DNA from: Faucicola sp032089155
Lineage (GTDB): Bacteria; Pseudomonadota; Gammaproteobacteria; Pseudomonadales; Moraxellaceae
Direction: 5' to 3'
Assembly (NCBI GenBank): GCA_032089155.1
Contig: DAMDEV010000061.1
Location: forward strand, 1-13,529
DNA length: 13,529 bases
In this document: positions 7,392-13,529 of the stretch, in pieces
How the letters are laid out: each line of letters starts with the position of its first letter
How positions within the stretch are numbered: the stretch's first letter is position 1
Program-made: the position numbers and the translations under genes
The notes under the pieces: model-generated
What the model was told of the DNA's origin: nothing
The model's input: the letters and a program-made list of their open reading frames with translations, nothing else
The model's database searches: none

Positions 7392-7412
7392 CTGGGTATT
7401 TAACCCAGTTTT
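7388..7412 (-). terminator. Intrinsic terminator of guaB
   Basis: AAAACTGGGT (7388-7397) pairs with ACCCAGTTTT (7403-7412) around a 5-nt loop. On the minus strand the stem is followed by a T-run, about 20 bp after the guaB stop codon. Confidence 0.85.
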
Positions 7413-7431
7413 AGCGCAATCAACGTATCAC

Positions 7432-8898
7432 TTAGTTTACACGGTAATTAGGGGCTTCTTTGGTGATTTGCACGTCATGTACGTGGGATTCTTTCATACC
7501 TGCCGAAGTCACACGCACAAACTGTGGTTTGCTACGCATTTCTTCAATATTGGCACAGCCTGTATAACCCATTGAAGAACGTAAGCCACCGGCTAATTGG
7601 TTGATGATACCGTTCATTGGACCTTTATAAGGGACGCGACCTTCGATACCTTCAGGTACCAATTTTTCTACCCCTTCTTTGGCGTCTTGGAAATAACGAT
7701 CGGATGAACCGTTTTGTCCTGACATCGCACCTAGCGAACCCATACCACGATAGGCTTTGTAGTAACGACCTTGGAATAGCTCCACTTCCCCTGGCGCTTC
7801 TTCGGTACCTGCAAGTAGAGAACCCACCATGATAGAAGAGGCACCCGCTGCTAACGCTTTTGCCATATCGCCTGAAAAACGGATACCGCCATCGGCAATC
7901 AGTGGAATGTCATTTTTTAGCGCCTCAGCCACGTTGCTAATCGCCGAAATTTGCGGCACGCCGATACCTGCGATGATACGTGTGGTACAGATAGAGCCCG
8001 GACCGATACCCACTTTGACCGCATCGGCACCCGCATCACGCAACGCTAGTGCCGCATCAGCGGTGGCGATATTACCGCCAATCACTTGGATGTTTGGATA
8101 GTTCTTTTTCACCCAAGCCACACGATCAATGACGCCTTTTGAATGACCATGTGCGGTATCTACGACAATCACATCCACATCAGCAGCGATGAGCGCTTCG
8201 ACGCGGGCTTCGGTATCTGCGCCCGTACCCACTGCAGCGCCAACACGTAAGCGACCTTTGCTATCGCGGCAAGCATTTGGGTTGTTTTCAGCTTTGGTGA
8301 AATCATTGACAGTAATCAAGCCTTTTAATTGAAAATTGTCGTCCACAACAATCACTTTTTCGATACGGTGTTCGTGTAGCAAACGTTTAATATTCTCTGT
8401 CGGCTCGCCTTCTTTGACTGTCACCAATTTTTCTTTTGGGGTCATGATATTGCGAACAGGCTGGCTTAGGTTATTTTCAAAACGGATATCACGGTGGGTG
8501 ACAATACCCACGACTTGGTTACCTTCTACCACAGGCACACCGCTGATTTTGTTTTCTTTGGTGATGCGAAGCAATTCACCCACACTGGTATCGGGTGATA
8601 CACTGATAGGATCAACAACCGTACCGGCTTCAAATTTTTTCACCCGGCGTACTTGCATGGCTTGTAAATCAATGTCCATGTTTTTGTGCAAAATACCCAT
8701 ACCGCCAAGCTGAGCAATGGTAATCGCCATTTGCGATTCAGTCACAGTATCCATCGCAGCAGATACGATGGGTAAGTTTAGCTCAATACCGCGTGTCAAA
8801 CGGGTTTTTAAATCTACCATCTTAGGCAAGACTTCAGAATAAGCAGGTAGTAGCAGCACATCATCAAAGGTAAGTGCTTCATCAACGATTCGTAACAT
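7432..8898 (-). CDS. guaB: Inosine-5'-monophosphate dehydrogenase
   Basis: This 488-residue enzyme oxidises IMP to XMP with NAD+, the first committed step to GMP. The (beta/alpha)8 barrel is interrupted at about 95-205 by a pair of CBS domains, as in full-length IMPDHs, where they sense purine nucleotides. The catalytic loop GIGPGSICTTRI places the active-site Cys at 304. IADGGIRFSGD (336-346) and YYKAYRGMGSLGAM (381-394) bind IMP, and EGRVPYKGP (421-429) is the flap that supplies the Arg-Tyr pair. The length equals E. coli GuaB. GAGGT (plus 8903-8907) is the ribosome binding site, four bases from the ATG. guaA, the usual partner in many bacteria, is not next to it: guaB is a single-gene unit with its own terminator. 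Confidence 0.97.
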   Translation of the reverse strand: MLRIVDEALTFDDVLLLPAYSEVLPKMVDLKTRLTRGIELNLPIVSAAMDTVTESQMAITIAQLGGMGILHKNMDIDLQAMQVRRVKKFEAGTVVDPISVSPDTSVGELLRITKENKISGVPVVEGNQVVGIVTHRDIRFENNLSQPVRNIMTPKEKLVTVKEGEPTENIKRLLHEHRIEKVIVVDDNFQLKGLITVNDFTKAENNPNACRDSKGRLRVGAAVGTGADTEARVEALIAADVDVIVVDTAHGHSKGVIDRVAWVKKNYPNIQVIGGNIATADAALALRDAGADAVKVGIGPGSICTTRIIAGIGVPQISAISNVAEALKNDIPLIADGGIRFSGDMAKALAAGASSIMVGSLLAGTEEAPGEVELFQGRYYKAYRGMGSLGAMSGQNGSSDRYFQDAKEGVEKLVPEGIEGRVPYKGPMNGIINQLAGGLRSSMGYTGCANIEEMRSKPQFVRVTSAGMKESHVHDVQITKEAPNYRVN

Positions 8899-8910
8899 AA
8901 AGACCTCGGA

Positions 8911-8940
8911 GTAGTTAAGCGTAGTTAAATAGTAATTAAA
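8911..8940 (-). repeat. Three 10-bp near-repeats in the guaB leader/promoter
   Basis: GTAGTTAAGC, GTAGTTAAAT and AGTAATTAAA follow each other without gaps, giving a period of one helical turn. The block contains the likely -10 box (minus-strand TACTAT, plus 8929-8934) and the 5' leader of guaB. It could be a chance AT-rich pattern or a regulatory site. Confidence 0.35.
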
Positions 8941-8957
8941 ATTTTGTCGTGGTGAAA
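8929..8957 (-). promoter_or_regulatory. Putative guaB promoter
   Basis: The minus strand has TACTAT (plus 8929-8934) with a weak -35 candidate, TTTCAC (plus 8952-8957), 17 bp upstream. The predicted leader is about 25 nt. It lies downstream of the cysS-yqaA terminator, so guaB would need its own promoter here. Confidence 0.35.
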
Positions 8958-8972
8958 AATTTGACAGCCAAA

Positions 8973-9016
8973 AAACCGCAAAAGGCTGAACAGTTCCCTG
9001 CCCAGCCTTGTGGTTT
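8973..9016 (-). terminator. Imperfect hairpin ending the cysS-yqaA unit
   Basis: AAACC (8973-8977) pairs with GGTTT (9012-9016), and AAGGCTG (8982-8988) with CAGCCTT (9003-9009). They are separated by a small internal loop and a 14-nt apical loop. On the minus strand the stem runs into a T-rich stretch. It lies about 100 bp past the yqaA stop and just ahead of the guaB promoter. Confidence 0.6.
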
Positions 9017-9117
9017 AGTCTGTTGTCAGCTTAAATCGCAATTGACACCATCTTTTATTTAAGTTTTAAATTAACCGCCTATTTTAGATAAAAAACATGT
9101 CTATTGCAATCATTTTT

Positions 9118-9543
9118 CTAAATTACACCGAGATAAAGCGCATATAAGCTTACATAGCGGGCGGTCTTGGCAATCGTCACCAACAGCAAAAAGCGCCAAA
9201 ACCGTTCACCGAACACACCGGCAAACAACGTAATCGGATCACCGATCATGGGTGCCCAGCTAGCAAGCAATGACCAAAACCCATATTTTTGATAGACACG
9301 CTTGGCTTTGGCAAGCTTGACAGCCGATACCGGAAACCAAGGCTTGTCATAAAAGCGGTCGATCTGACGCCCAAGCCAAAAATTGACACACGAACCCAAT
9401 ACATTACCAACGCTTGCCACCACCAATAGCAGCCAAGCCTTATAGTGTCCCTTGGCCAATAAGGTGACAAGCACCGCCTCAGATTGCATGGGCAATAGGG
9501 TTGCCGAGCCAAAGGCGGCTAACCATAGGAACCAATAAGCCAA
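9118..9543 (-). CDS. yqaA: YqaA family inner-membrane protein (DedA/SNARE-associated superfamily)
   Basis: This 141-residue membrane protein resembles E. coli YqaA throughout. It shares the SATLLPMQSEAVLVTLL entry segment, the GNVLGSCVNFWLGR helix, a KRVYQKYGFWSLLASWAPMIGDPITLFAGVF re-entrant region and the final TIAKTARYVSLYALY helix. The family is a short branch of the DedA/VTT proteins; several DedA relatives move lipid carriers, but YqaA itself has no settled role. The reading frame is closed upstream by the cysS stop codon, and the first possible start is TTG at 9541-9543, touching that TAA with no spacer and in the same frame. There is no Shine-Dalgarno sequence, so translation probably depends on ribosomes finishing cysS. 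The next Met (residue 19) would delete part of the conserved entry segment. Confidence 0.85.
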   Translation of the reverse strand: MAYWFLWLAAFGSATLLPMQSEAVLVTLLAKGHYKAWLLLVVASVGNVLGSCVNFWLGRQIDRFYDKPWFPVSAVKLAKAKRVYQKYGFWSLLASWAPMIGDPITLFAGVFGERFWRFLLLVTIAKTARYVSLYALYLGVI

Positions 9544-10992
9544 TTACACGCGGCGCCAAGTCGTGCCATGTTTACCATCTTCTAGTTCAATGCCTTGTGC
9601 TTTTAGGTCACTGCGGATTTGGTCGGCTTTGGCAAAGTCTTTGTCCGCTTTGGCTTGCTTGCGGGCTTCGATGAATGCTTCAATCTCGCTATCACTTAAC
9701 CCGGTCGTTTCGCCCACTTTCGCTTGTAAAAAATCGGTTGGATTAAGCTGTAAAATATTGAGCGGTTGTGCCAAATCTTTTAGCAATGTTGCCAATGCCA
9801 GCGCTTGGGCATTGCCCTCAGCGGTTTCAAGATTGACCGCTTTGTTGATTTCACGCGCCAGACTAAATAATACGCTCACCGCCCCTGCACTGTTAAAATC
9901 ATCACACATCGCTTGATTAAAGGGGGTTTCAAATGGGGTTTTATCAATCTCACCCGCTGGTTCGGCGAGGTTTTCTACAGATTTTAAGGCTTGATACAGA
10001 CGCGTTAGGCTGGTTTGGGCTTCTTTAAGCGCGCTATCCGAGAAATTCACTGGACTGCGATAATGACTCGATAAAATAAAGAAGCGAATGGTCTCTGGGT
10101 GAAACTGTCCCATCACATCGCGAATGGTAAAGAAATTACCCAGTGATTTTGACATTTTCTCACCGTCAACATTGATAAAGCCCACGTGCATCCAGTTGTT
10201 GGCATAGGTTTTACCGGTTGCGCCTTCAGACTGGGCAATTTCGTTCTCGTGGTGCGGAAACTGCAAATCATGTCCGCCGCCGTGGATATCGAAGGTGTCG
10301 CCCAAGCAGCAGGTACTCATCGCCGAGCATTCGATATGCCAACCTGGGCGACCCACCCCCCAAGGCGACTGCCATTTGGTCTCAGATGGCTCTGTTTGTT
10401 TGGCAGATTTCCACAGTACAAAGTCAAACGGATTTTTTTTGTCTGTCTCAATATTCACCCGCTCACTGGCACCCGCTTGCATATCGGCCAGGCGACGTTT
10501 TGAGAGTTTGCCATACTCAGCAAAATTTTCGACCGCATAATAGACGTCGCCCGTTGCGCCTTGATAGGCTAACTTTTTGCTTTCCAGCGTTTGGATTAGA
10601 TGCTGCATCTGGGGGATAAAATCCGTGGCTTTTGGCTCACTGTTAGGACGCTCACAGCCCAGATTATCAGCATCTTCATGCATGGCTTTGATAAAGCGGT
10701 CTGTCAACTGATAGATACTTTCGCCATTGTCCTTAGCACGGTTAATAATTTTGTCATCAATATCGGTAATATTACGCACATAGTTGACCTCATAGCCAAT
10801 ATGACGCAGCCAGCGCACGACCACATCAAAGCCGACCATAACCCGTGCATGACCAATGTGGCAATAATCATAGACCGTCATCCCACATACATACATGCCA
10901 ACTTTGCCTGCTTCTAAGGGCGTAAATGGGCGTTTTTGCCCACTCATCGAGTCATATATGGTAATCGGCATGGGCTGTGTCAGCTGGGTCAT
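9544..10992 (-). CDS. cysS: Cysteinyl-tRNA synthetase
   Basis: This 482-residue class I synthetase attaches Cys to tRNA-Cys. The HIGH motif is HIGHAR (45-50) and the second signature is GEKMSKSLGN (K279-S283). The four zinc ligands that select cysteine are all present: C36, C222 in WHIECSAM, and H247 and E251 in FPHHENEIAQS. The tail GTTWRR is typical. The start is placed at the ATG at plus 10990-10992 because AGGTGA lies seven bases upstream. An in-frame ATG at 11040 would add 16 residues, but it has no ribosome binding site and lies inside a likely -10 box (plus 11036-11041), so it would probably not be transcribed. It is followed immediately by yqaA, which makes a two-gene operon, and it is divergent from the adenosyltransferase gene. 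Confidence 0.95.
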   Translation of the reverse strand: MTQLTQPMPITIYDSMSGQKRPFTPLEAGKVGMYVCGMTVYDYCHIGHARVMVGFDVVVRWLRHIGYEVNYVRNITDIDDKIINRAKDNGESIYQLTDRFIKAMHEDADNLGCERPNSEPKATDFIPQMQHLIQTLESKKLAYQGATGDVYYAVENFAEYGKLSKRRLADMQAGASERVNIETDKKNPFDFVLWKSAKQTEPSETKWQSPWGVGRPGWHIECSAMSTCCLGDTFDIHGGGHDLQFPHHENEIAQSEGATGKTYANNWMHVGFINVDGEKMSKSLGNFFTIRDVMGQFHPETIRFFILSSHYRSPVNFSDSALKEAQTSLTRLYQALKSVENLAEPAGEIDKTPFETPFNQAMCDDFNSAGAVSVLFSLAREINKAVNLETAEGNAQALALATLLKDLAQPLNILQLNPTDFLQAKVGETTGLSDSEIEAFIEARKQAKADKDFAKADQIRSDLKAQGIELEDGKHGTTWRRV

Positions 10993-11035
10993 GGGATAGT
11001 CACCTGTGCAAGTTGGGTAAAAAAGACAATCGGTT

Positions 11036-11041
11036 ATCATA
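11036..11041 (-). promoter_or_regulatory. Putative -10 box of cysS
   Basis: The minus strand reads TATGAT at plus 11036-11041, about 45 bp upstream of the preferred cysS ATG. The expected -35 position reads TAGCAC, which is weak. The intergenic region also holds the divergent promoter of the adenosyltransferase gene. Confidence 0.35.
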
Positions 11042-11049
11042 CCGAAATT

Positions 11050-11078
11050 TTGTTAAAAGTGCTATGATTTGGCATATT
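11050..11078 (+). promoter_or_regulatory. Promoter region of the adenosyltransferase gene
   Basis: TTGTTA (11050-11055) is followed after 17 bp by CATATT (11073-11078). An alternative extended -10 element, TGCTATGAT (11060-11068), lies between them. Either would give a short leader carrying the ribosome binding site at 11088-11092. Confidence 0.45.
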
Positions 11079-11099
11079 TCACATTTTAAGGTCTCTACA

Positions 11100-11693
11100 A
11101 TGGGCAATCGATTATCAAAGATTTACACCCGAACGGGCGATGACGGCACCACTGGCATGGCGGATGGCTCACGGGTCTCCAAGGCAGACTTACGCTTTGA
11201 CGCCATGGGCAAAATTGACTTATTAAACTCACAAATCGGTTTATTGCGGGGCTATCTTAGTCAAGATAACCATACTCAAAATAGCCAAGCCCAATTCAAC
11301 CATGCCCTATTTGATGCTAAGCTAAGCCGCTTGCAGCACCAGCTTTTCAATCTAGGGGGCGAACTTGCCATGCCCGAATACCGCGGGATTTTGGCAGAGT
11401 ATGTGACGGAGCTGGAAAATCAAATTGATGAGTGGAACACCCATTTACCACCCCTCAAAGATTTTATCTTGCCTGCAGGCACCCTTGTGACTAGCCAAGT
11501 ACATATCGCTCGCTGTTATTGCCGAGACGCTGAGCGCTTACTCGTGGCATTAAATTCGCGGGATGATAATGTCTCACCAATCAGTCTACAGTTTATCAAT
11601 CGTCTATCCGATTGGCTGTTTGTATTGGCGCGTGTCGTTGCTCGGTTGGATGCCGGTCAAGAAGTGCTTTGGGATAAAACCACCCTGTCATAA
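11100..11693 (+). CDS. PduO-type ATP:cob(I)alamin adenosyltransferase
   Basis: This 197-residue enzyme transfers the adenosyl group of ATP to cob(I)alamin to make coenzyme B12 (or acts on cobinamide/cob(I)yrinate diamide in synthesis). It has the PduO/MMAB-type N-terminal ATP loop YTRTGDDGTTGMADG (9-23), the LFNLGGELA segment (82-90), FILPAGT (122-128), the helix IARCYCRDAER (136-146) and INRLSDWLFVLAR (166-178). The family usually reads CRRAER in that helix; here the second Arg is Asp (D143). The start at 11100 is chosen because AAGGT (11088-11092) precedes it and MGNRLSKIYTRTGD is the typical family beginning. A longer in-frame ORF back to 10977 overlaps the cysS start and promoter. No other B12 gene is in the window, which suggests a salvage role. 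Confidence 0.92.
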   Translation: MGNRLSKIYTRTGDDGTTGMADGSRVSKADLRFDAMGKIDLLNSQIGLLRGYLSQDNHTQNSQAQFNHALFDAKLSRLQHQLFNLGGELAMPEYRGILAEYVTELENQIDEWNTHLPPLKDFILPAGTLVTSQVHIARCYCRDAERLLVALNSRDDNVSPISLQFINRLSDWLFVLARVVARLDAGQEVLWDKTTLS

Positions 11694-11701
11694 CTCTATC
11701 A

Positions 11702-11749
11702 CTGTACTTTAAAAACGCTATCCTTTAAAAACACTATACTTTAAAAAGC
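11702..11749 (+). repeat. Three tandem 16-bp repeats upstream of fetA
   Basis: The copies are CTGTACTTTAAAAACG (11702-11717), CTATCCTTTAAAAACA (11718-11733) and CTATACTTTAAAAAGC (11734-11749). They fill nearly all of the 57-bp gap between the adenosyltransferase stop and the fetA ATG. Each contains a -10-like hexamer (TGTACT, TATCCT, TATACT) followed by TTAAAAA. The last would place a transcription start within a few bases of the ATG. Confidence 0.8.
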
Positions 11750-11750
11750 C

Positions 11751-12467
11751 ATGCTGCAATTTAGCCAACTGTCTTACCAAATCGACCATCGAACACTCAT
11801 CAATCATGTTTCAGGTGAAATCCATGACCATGACTTTATTGTCATCACAGGACAGTCTGGCAGTGGCAAATCGTTACTACTAAAGCTATTATCAAGCCTA
11901 TTACCTATGTCAGCAGGTCACATCACCTTAAACGGCAAAAATTTGACCGACTTGACGCCGGCTATTTGGCGCTCACAGGTTGCCTATATTGCGCAACTAA
12001 GTGAGATGATTGAGGGCAGCGTCTTAGATAACTTGACCCTGCCCTTTAGCTTTGCACTTTATAAAGACAAAAAACTCGATGTATCTTGGCACGAGCAGCA
12101 GCTAGTTTACCTTGGCAAATCACCCCAGTTTTTACAGCAAGATAGCCGCAGCTTATCGGGTGGCGAAAAACAGCTGGTCAATTTATTACGCACGCTACAA
12201 TTGCACCCGACCATTTTATTACTCGATGAACCTACCGCCTCCCTTGATACCACCACCACCCACCAAGTCGAAACATTGATTAACCACTGGTATCAATCCA
12301 CCCCCAATGCCAGCGTCGTGTGGATCAGCCATGAACCGACCCAAATTCAGCGCTTATTGGCGATTAGCACTAGCCACTGGACGATGGCGGATGGTCAATT
12401 GATGAATGACGAGTTAATAATCAATAGCAAAGTACCCGCATCCATAGTACAAGGCAATCAGCCATGA
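11751..12467 (+). CDS. fetA: ABC transporter ATP-binding protein, FetA (YbbL) type
   Basis: This 238-residue ATPase subunit would power the FetB permease encoded next to it. All nucleotide-binding motifs are intact: Walker A GQSGSGKS (34-41), Q-loop Q82, signature LSGGEKQ (135-141), Walker B ILLLDEPT (155-162) and switch His H194. The closest remembered relative is E. coli YbbL/FetA, the ATPase of a proposed iron exporter linked to oxidative-stress resistance; the substrate here is not shown by the sequence. No Shine-Dalgarno sequence precedes the ATG, which is reached through three tandem 16-bp repeats. An in-frame TAA at 11742-11744 rules out an earlier start. The stop codon overlaps the fetB start (ATGA), so the pair is translationally coupled. 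Confidence 0.88.
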   Translation: MLQFSQLSYQIDHRTLINHVSGEIHDHDFIVITGQSGSGKSLLLKLLSSLLPMSAGHITLNGKNLTDLTPAIWRSQVAYIAQLSEMIEGSVLDNLTLPFSFALYKDKKLDVSWHEQQLVYLGKSPQFLQQDSRSLSGGEKQLVNLLRTLQLHPTILLLDEPTASLDTTTTHQVETLINHWYQSTPNASVVWISHEPTQIQRLLAISTSHWTMADGQLMNDELIINSKVPASIVQGNQP

Positions 12468-13282
12468 TGATGTTAGCCAGCACCATGCCCGCTATCTCCT
12501 ACCTACAAGTGGCGCTGGCAAGCCTGGCATTATTACTGGTGATGGCAATCAGTGTTTGGTTAAAATTGGGTATCGTCAAATCCCTGCTCATTGCAAGTTT
12601 TCGCACGGTGGTTCAACTAAGTCTCATTGGACTGGTACTTGCGTGGATTTTTGCTAGAGAGCAATGGTATGAAGTGTTAGCGATTTTGACTTTTATGTCG
12701 ATTGTCGCCAGTATCGCTGCCAAAAATCGGGTTAAAAAGCCTTATCAAGGTTTATTTTGGGATACGGCATTGGCGGTGTTTGTCAGTAGTTGGGTGGTGG
12801 CTATATTTGGTGGTGGGTGGGTGCTGTCACACAACGCAGCTACATGGTTTCGACCGCAAGTGATGATACCGTTATTGGGGCTGGTTTTAGGTAATTCATT
12901 GACCGCTGTCTCACTCTCTATGAACCAACTTGTCAGCAGTTTTCATCGCGAACAAAGTATGATTAATACCTATTTGGCATTGTCCGCCACGCCTTGGGAA
13001 ACCGCAAAACCCTATGTCATGGCTGCCATTCAAAATGGTATCACACCGACGATTAACAGCATGATGGTGGTGGGGTTAGTGAGCTTGCCGGGTATGATGA
13101 CAGGACAAATTTTGGCAGGCGCAGACCCGCACCAAGCCGTGCTTTATCAAATTATTACCCTGTTTTTGATTGCCACCAGCAGTACTTTAGGGTGTACAAT
13201 AGCGACTTTACTGATTTTTCGACGGTTTTTTAACCCGGAGTGGCAGTTTGTCATGCCACCCTCTGCCAACACTTCTCATTAA
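12464..13282 (+). CDS. fetB: ABC transporter permease, FetB (YbbM, UPF0014) type
   Basis: This 272-residue inner-membrane protein has about seven hydrophobic segments (near 13-33, 38-64, 69-86, 101-121, 134-158, 198-218 and 226-254). Family blocks match E. coli YbbM/FetB: SFRTVVQLSLIGLVL, the MIPLLGLVLGNSL segment, LALSATPWETAKPYV, and the conserved VGLVSLPGMMTGQILAGADP (203-222) before the last helix. It would form the channel of an exporter with FetA; E. coli FetAB is proposed to export iron. No periplasmic binding protein gene is nearby, as expected for an exporter. Three consecutive ATG codons (12464, 12467, 12470) can serve as start. The first overlaps the fetA stop as ATGA and has AAGG (12451-12454) nine bases upstream. 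No clear terminator follows. Confidence 0.9.
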   Translation: MMMLASTMPAISYLQVALASLALLLVMAISVWLKLGIVKSLLIASFRTVVQLSLIGLVLAWIFAREQWYEVLAILTFMSIVASIAAKNRVKKPYQGLFWDTALAVFVSSWVVAIFGGGWVLSHNAATWFRPQVMIPLLGLVLGNSLTAVSLSMNQLVSSFHREQSMINTYLALSATPWETAKPYVMAAIQNGITPTINSMMVVGLVSLPGMMTGQILAGADPHQAVLYQIITLFLIATSSTLGCTIATLLIFRRFFNPEWQFVMPPSANTSH

Positions 13283-13285
13283 CCG

Positions 13286-13315
13286 TTGACTGGCTATCTT
13301 TCACTTATTTACTAT
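13286..13315 (+). promoter_or_regulatory. Sigma-70 promoter of the LysE-type gene
   Basis: TTGACT (13286-13291) is followed after 18 bp by TACTAT (13310-13315). Transcription would be expected to start about 6-9 bases later, at 13321-13324, which is at the ATG itself (13324). Confidence 0.55.
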
Positions 13316-13323
13316 AAATTCTA

Positions 13324-13529
13324 ATGACCCTGCAAAATTTCTTATTTTTTTTAATCAGTACTTGCCTTATCTCAGCAGCGCCTGGCTCTAATATGCTGTT
13401 AGCGTTCCAATTTGGTGTCAATTATGGCATCAAAAAAACCCTGTGGACGTTAGCAGGGCTGAGCATGGGTTTATTTATATTACTAACAACGTCACTGTTA
13501 GGGCTAGGACTTATCAGTACCAATGCGCC
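13324..13529 (+). CDS. LysE/RhtB-type translocator, N-terminal part
   Basis: The first 68 codons are present and the gene runs off the window. The sequence begins with a hydrophobic helix (about 4-20) and the family motif region SAAPGSNMLLAFQFGVNYGIKKTLWTLAGLSMG, which corresponds to the PGPN-GxxxG entry of LysE/RhtB amino-acid exporters, with Ser in place of the second Pro. A second hydrophobic segment starts near residue 40. These inner-membrane proteins export amino acids or related small molecules; the substrate cannot be told from this part. The gap after fetB is 41 bp and contains a good promoter, so it is probably not simply part of the fetAB unit. There is no Shine-Dalgarno sequence before the ATG. 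Confidence 0.8.
   Translation, partial: MTLQNFLFFLISTCLISAAPGSNMLLAFQFGVNYGIKKTLWTLAGLSMGLFILLTTSLLGLGLISTNA

Noticed and set aside
8973..9016. The hairpin ahead of guaB as a purine riboswitch or attenuator
   Set aside because: It lies upstream of the likely guaB promoter, is followed by a T-rich stretch on the minus strand, and has no aptamer-like core that I recognise. A terminator for cysS-yqaA explains it better.
10186..10917. Four overlapping + strand ORFs antisense to cysS (up to 133 codons)
   Set aside because: They mirror the coding bias of cysS, overlap one another in different frames and show no recognisable domain.
1..13529. A mobile island, defence system, CRISPR array or biosynthetic cluster
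   Set aside because: All well-supported genes are chromosomal housekeeping or common accessory families. I saw no integrase, transposase, terminal repeats, spaced identical repeats, tRNA junction or marked change in composition.

Overview
This is a 13.5 kb stretch of ordinary bacterial chromosome, densely coding and mildly AT-rich, with no mobile element, CRISPR array, rRNA, tRNA or phage gene that I can see. The protein sequences look gammaproteobacterial. The pirin, the PduO-type adenosyltransferase and the Bax inhibitor-like protein resemble Moraxellaceae versions (Acinetobacter, Psychrobacter, Moraxella), and a Moraxella-like organism is my best guess. This is an inference from remembered family sequences, not from a search.

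Left part (1-4211): the window opens with the C-terminal tail of an ABC-F ATPase (Uup-like). A pirin gene (+) follows and faces the small nucleoside phosphorylase ppnP (-) across a shared bidirectional terminator. ppnP diverges from an MltB-family lytic transglycosylase lipoprotein gene (+). Their shared intergenic region holds a perfect 17-bp palindrome inside a triplet of TTGCCA/TGGCAA half-sites. mltB converges with nadK (-) on a second bidirectional terminator.

Middle part (4413-9546): a Bax inhibitor-1/YccA-type membrane protein gene (+) converges on the glmM-pdxH operon (-) across a third bidirectional terminator. guaB (-) is a single-gene unit with its own terminator and promoter. Next comes the cysS-yqaA pair (-), in which yqaA begins with TTG directly after, and in frame with, the cysS stop codon.

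Right part (11100-13529): three units run on the + strand: a PduO-type cob(I)alamin adenosyltransferase, the overlapping fetA-fetB ABC exporter pair, and the start of a LysE/RhtB-type exporter cut by the window edge. fetA is preceded by three tandem 16-bp repeats instead of a Shine-Dalgarno sequence. The LysE-type gene has a promoter so close to its ATG that the mRNA is probably leaderless or nearly so.

The genes cover housekeeping roles: GMP synthesis, NADP supply, PLP supply, cell-wall precursor and remodelling, Cys-tRNA charging, B12 activation and small-molecule or metal export. Several adjacent units are separated by their own hairpins. I found no new multi-gene system. The observations worth a second look are small-scale: unusual translation starts, tandem or inverted repeats in intergenic regions, and one substitution in a conserved motif of the adenosyltransferase.
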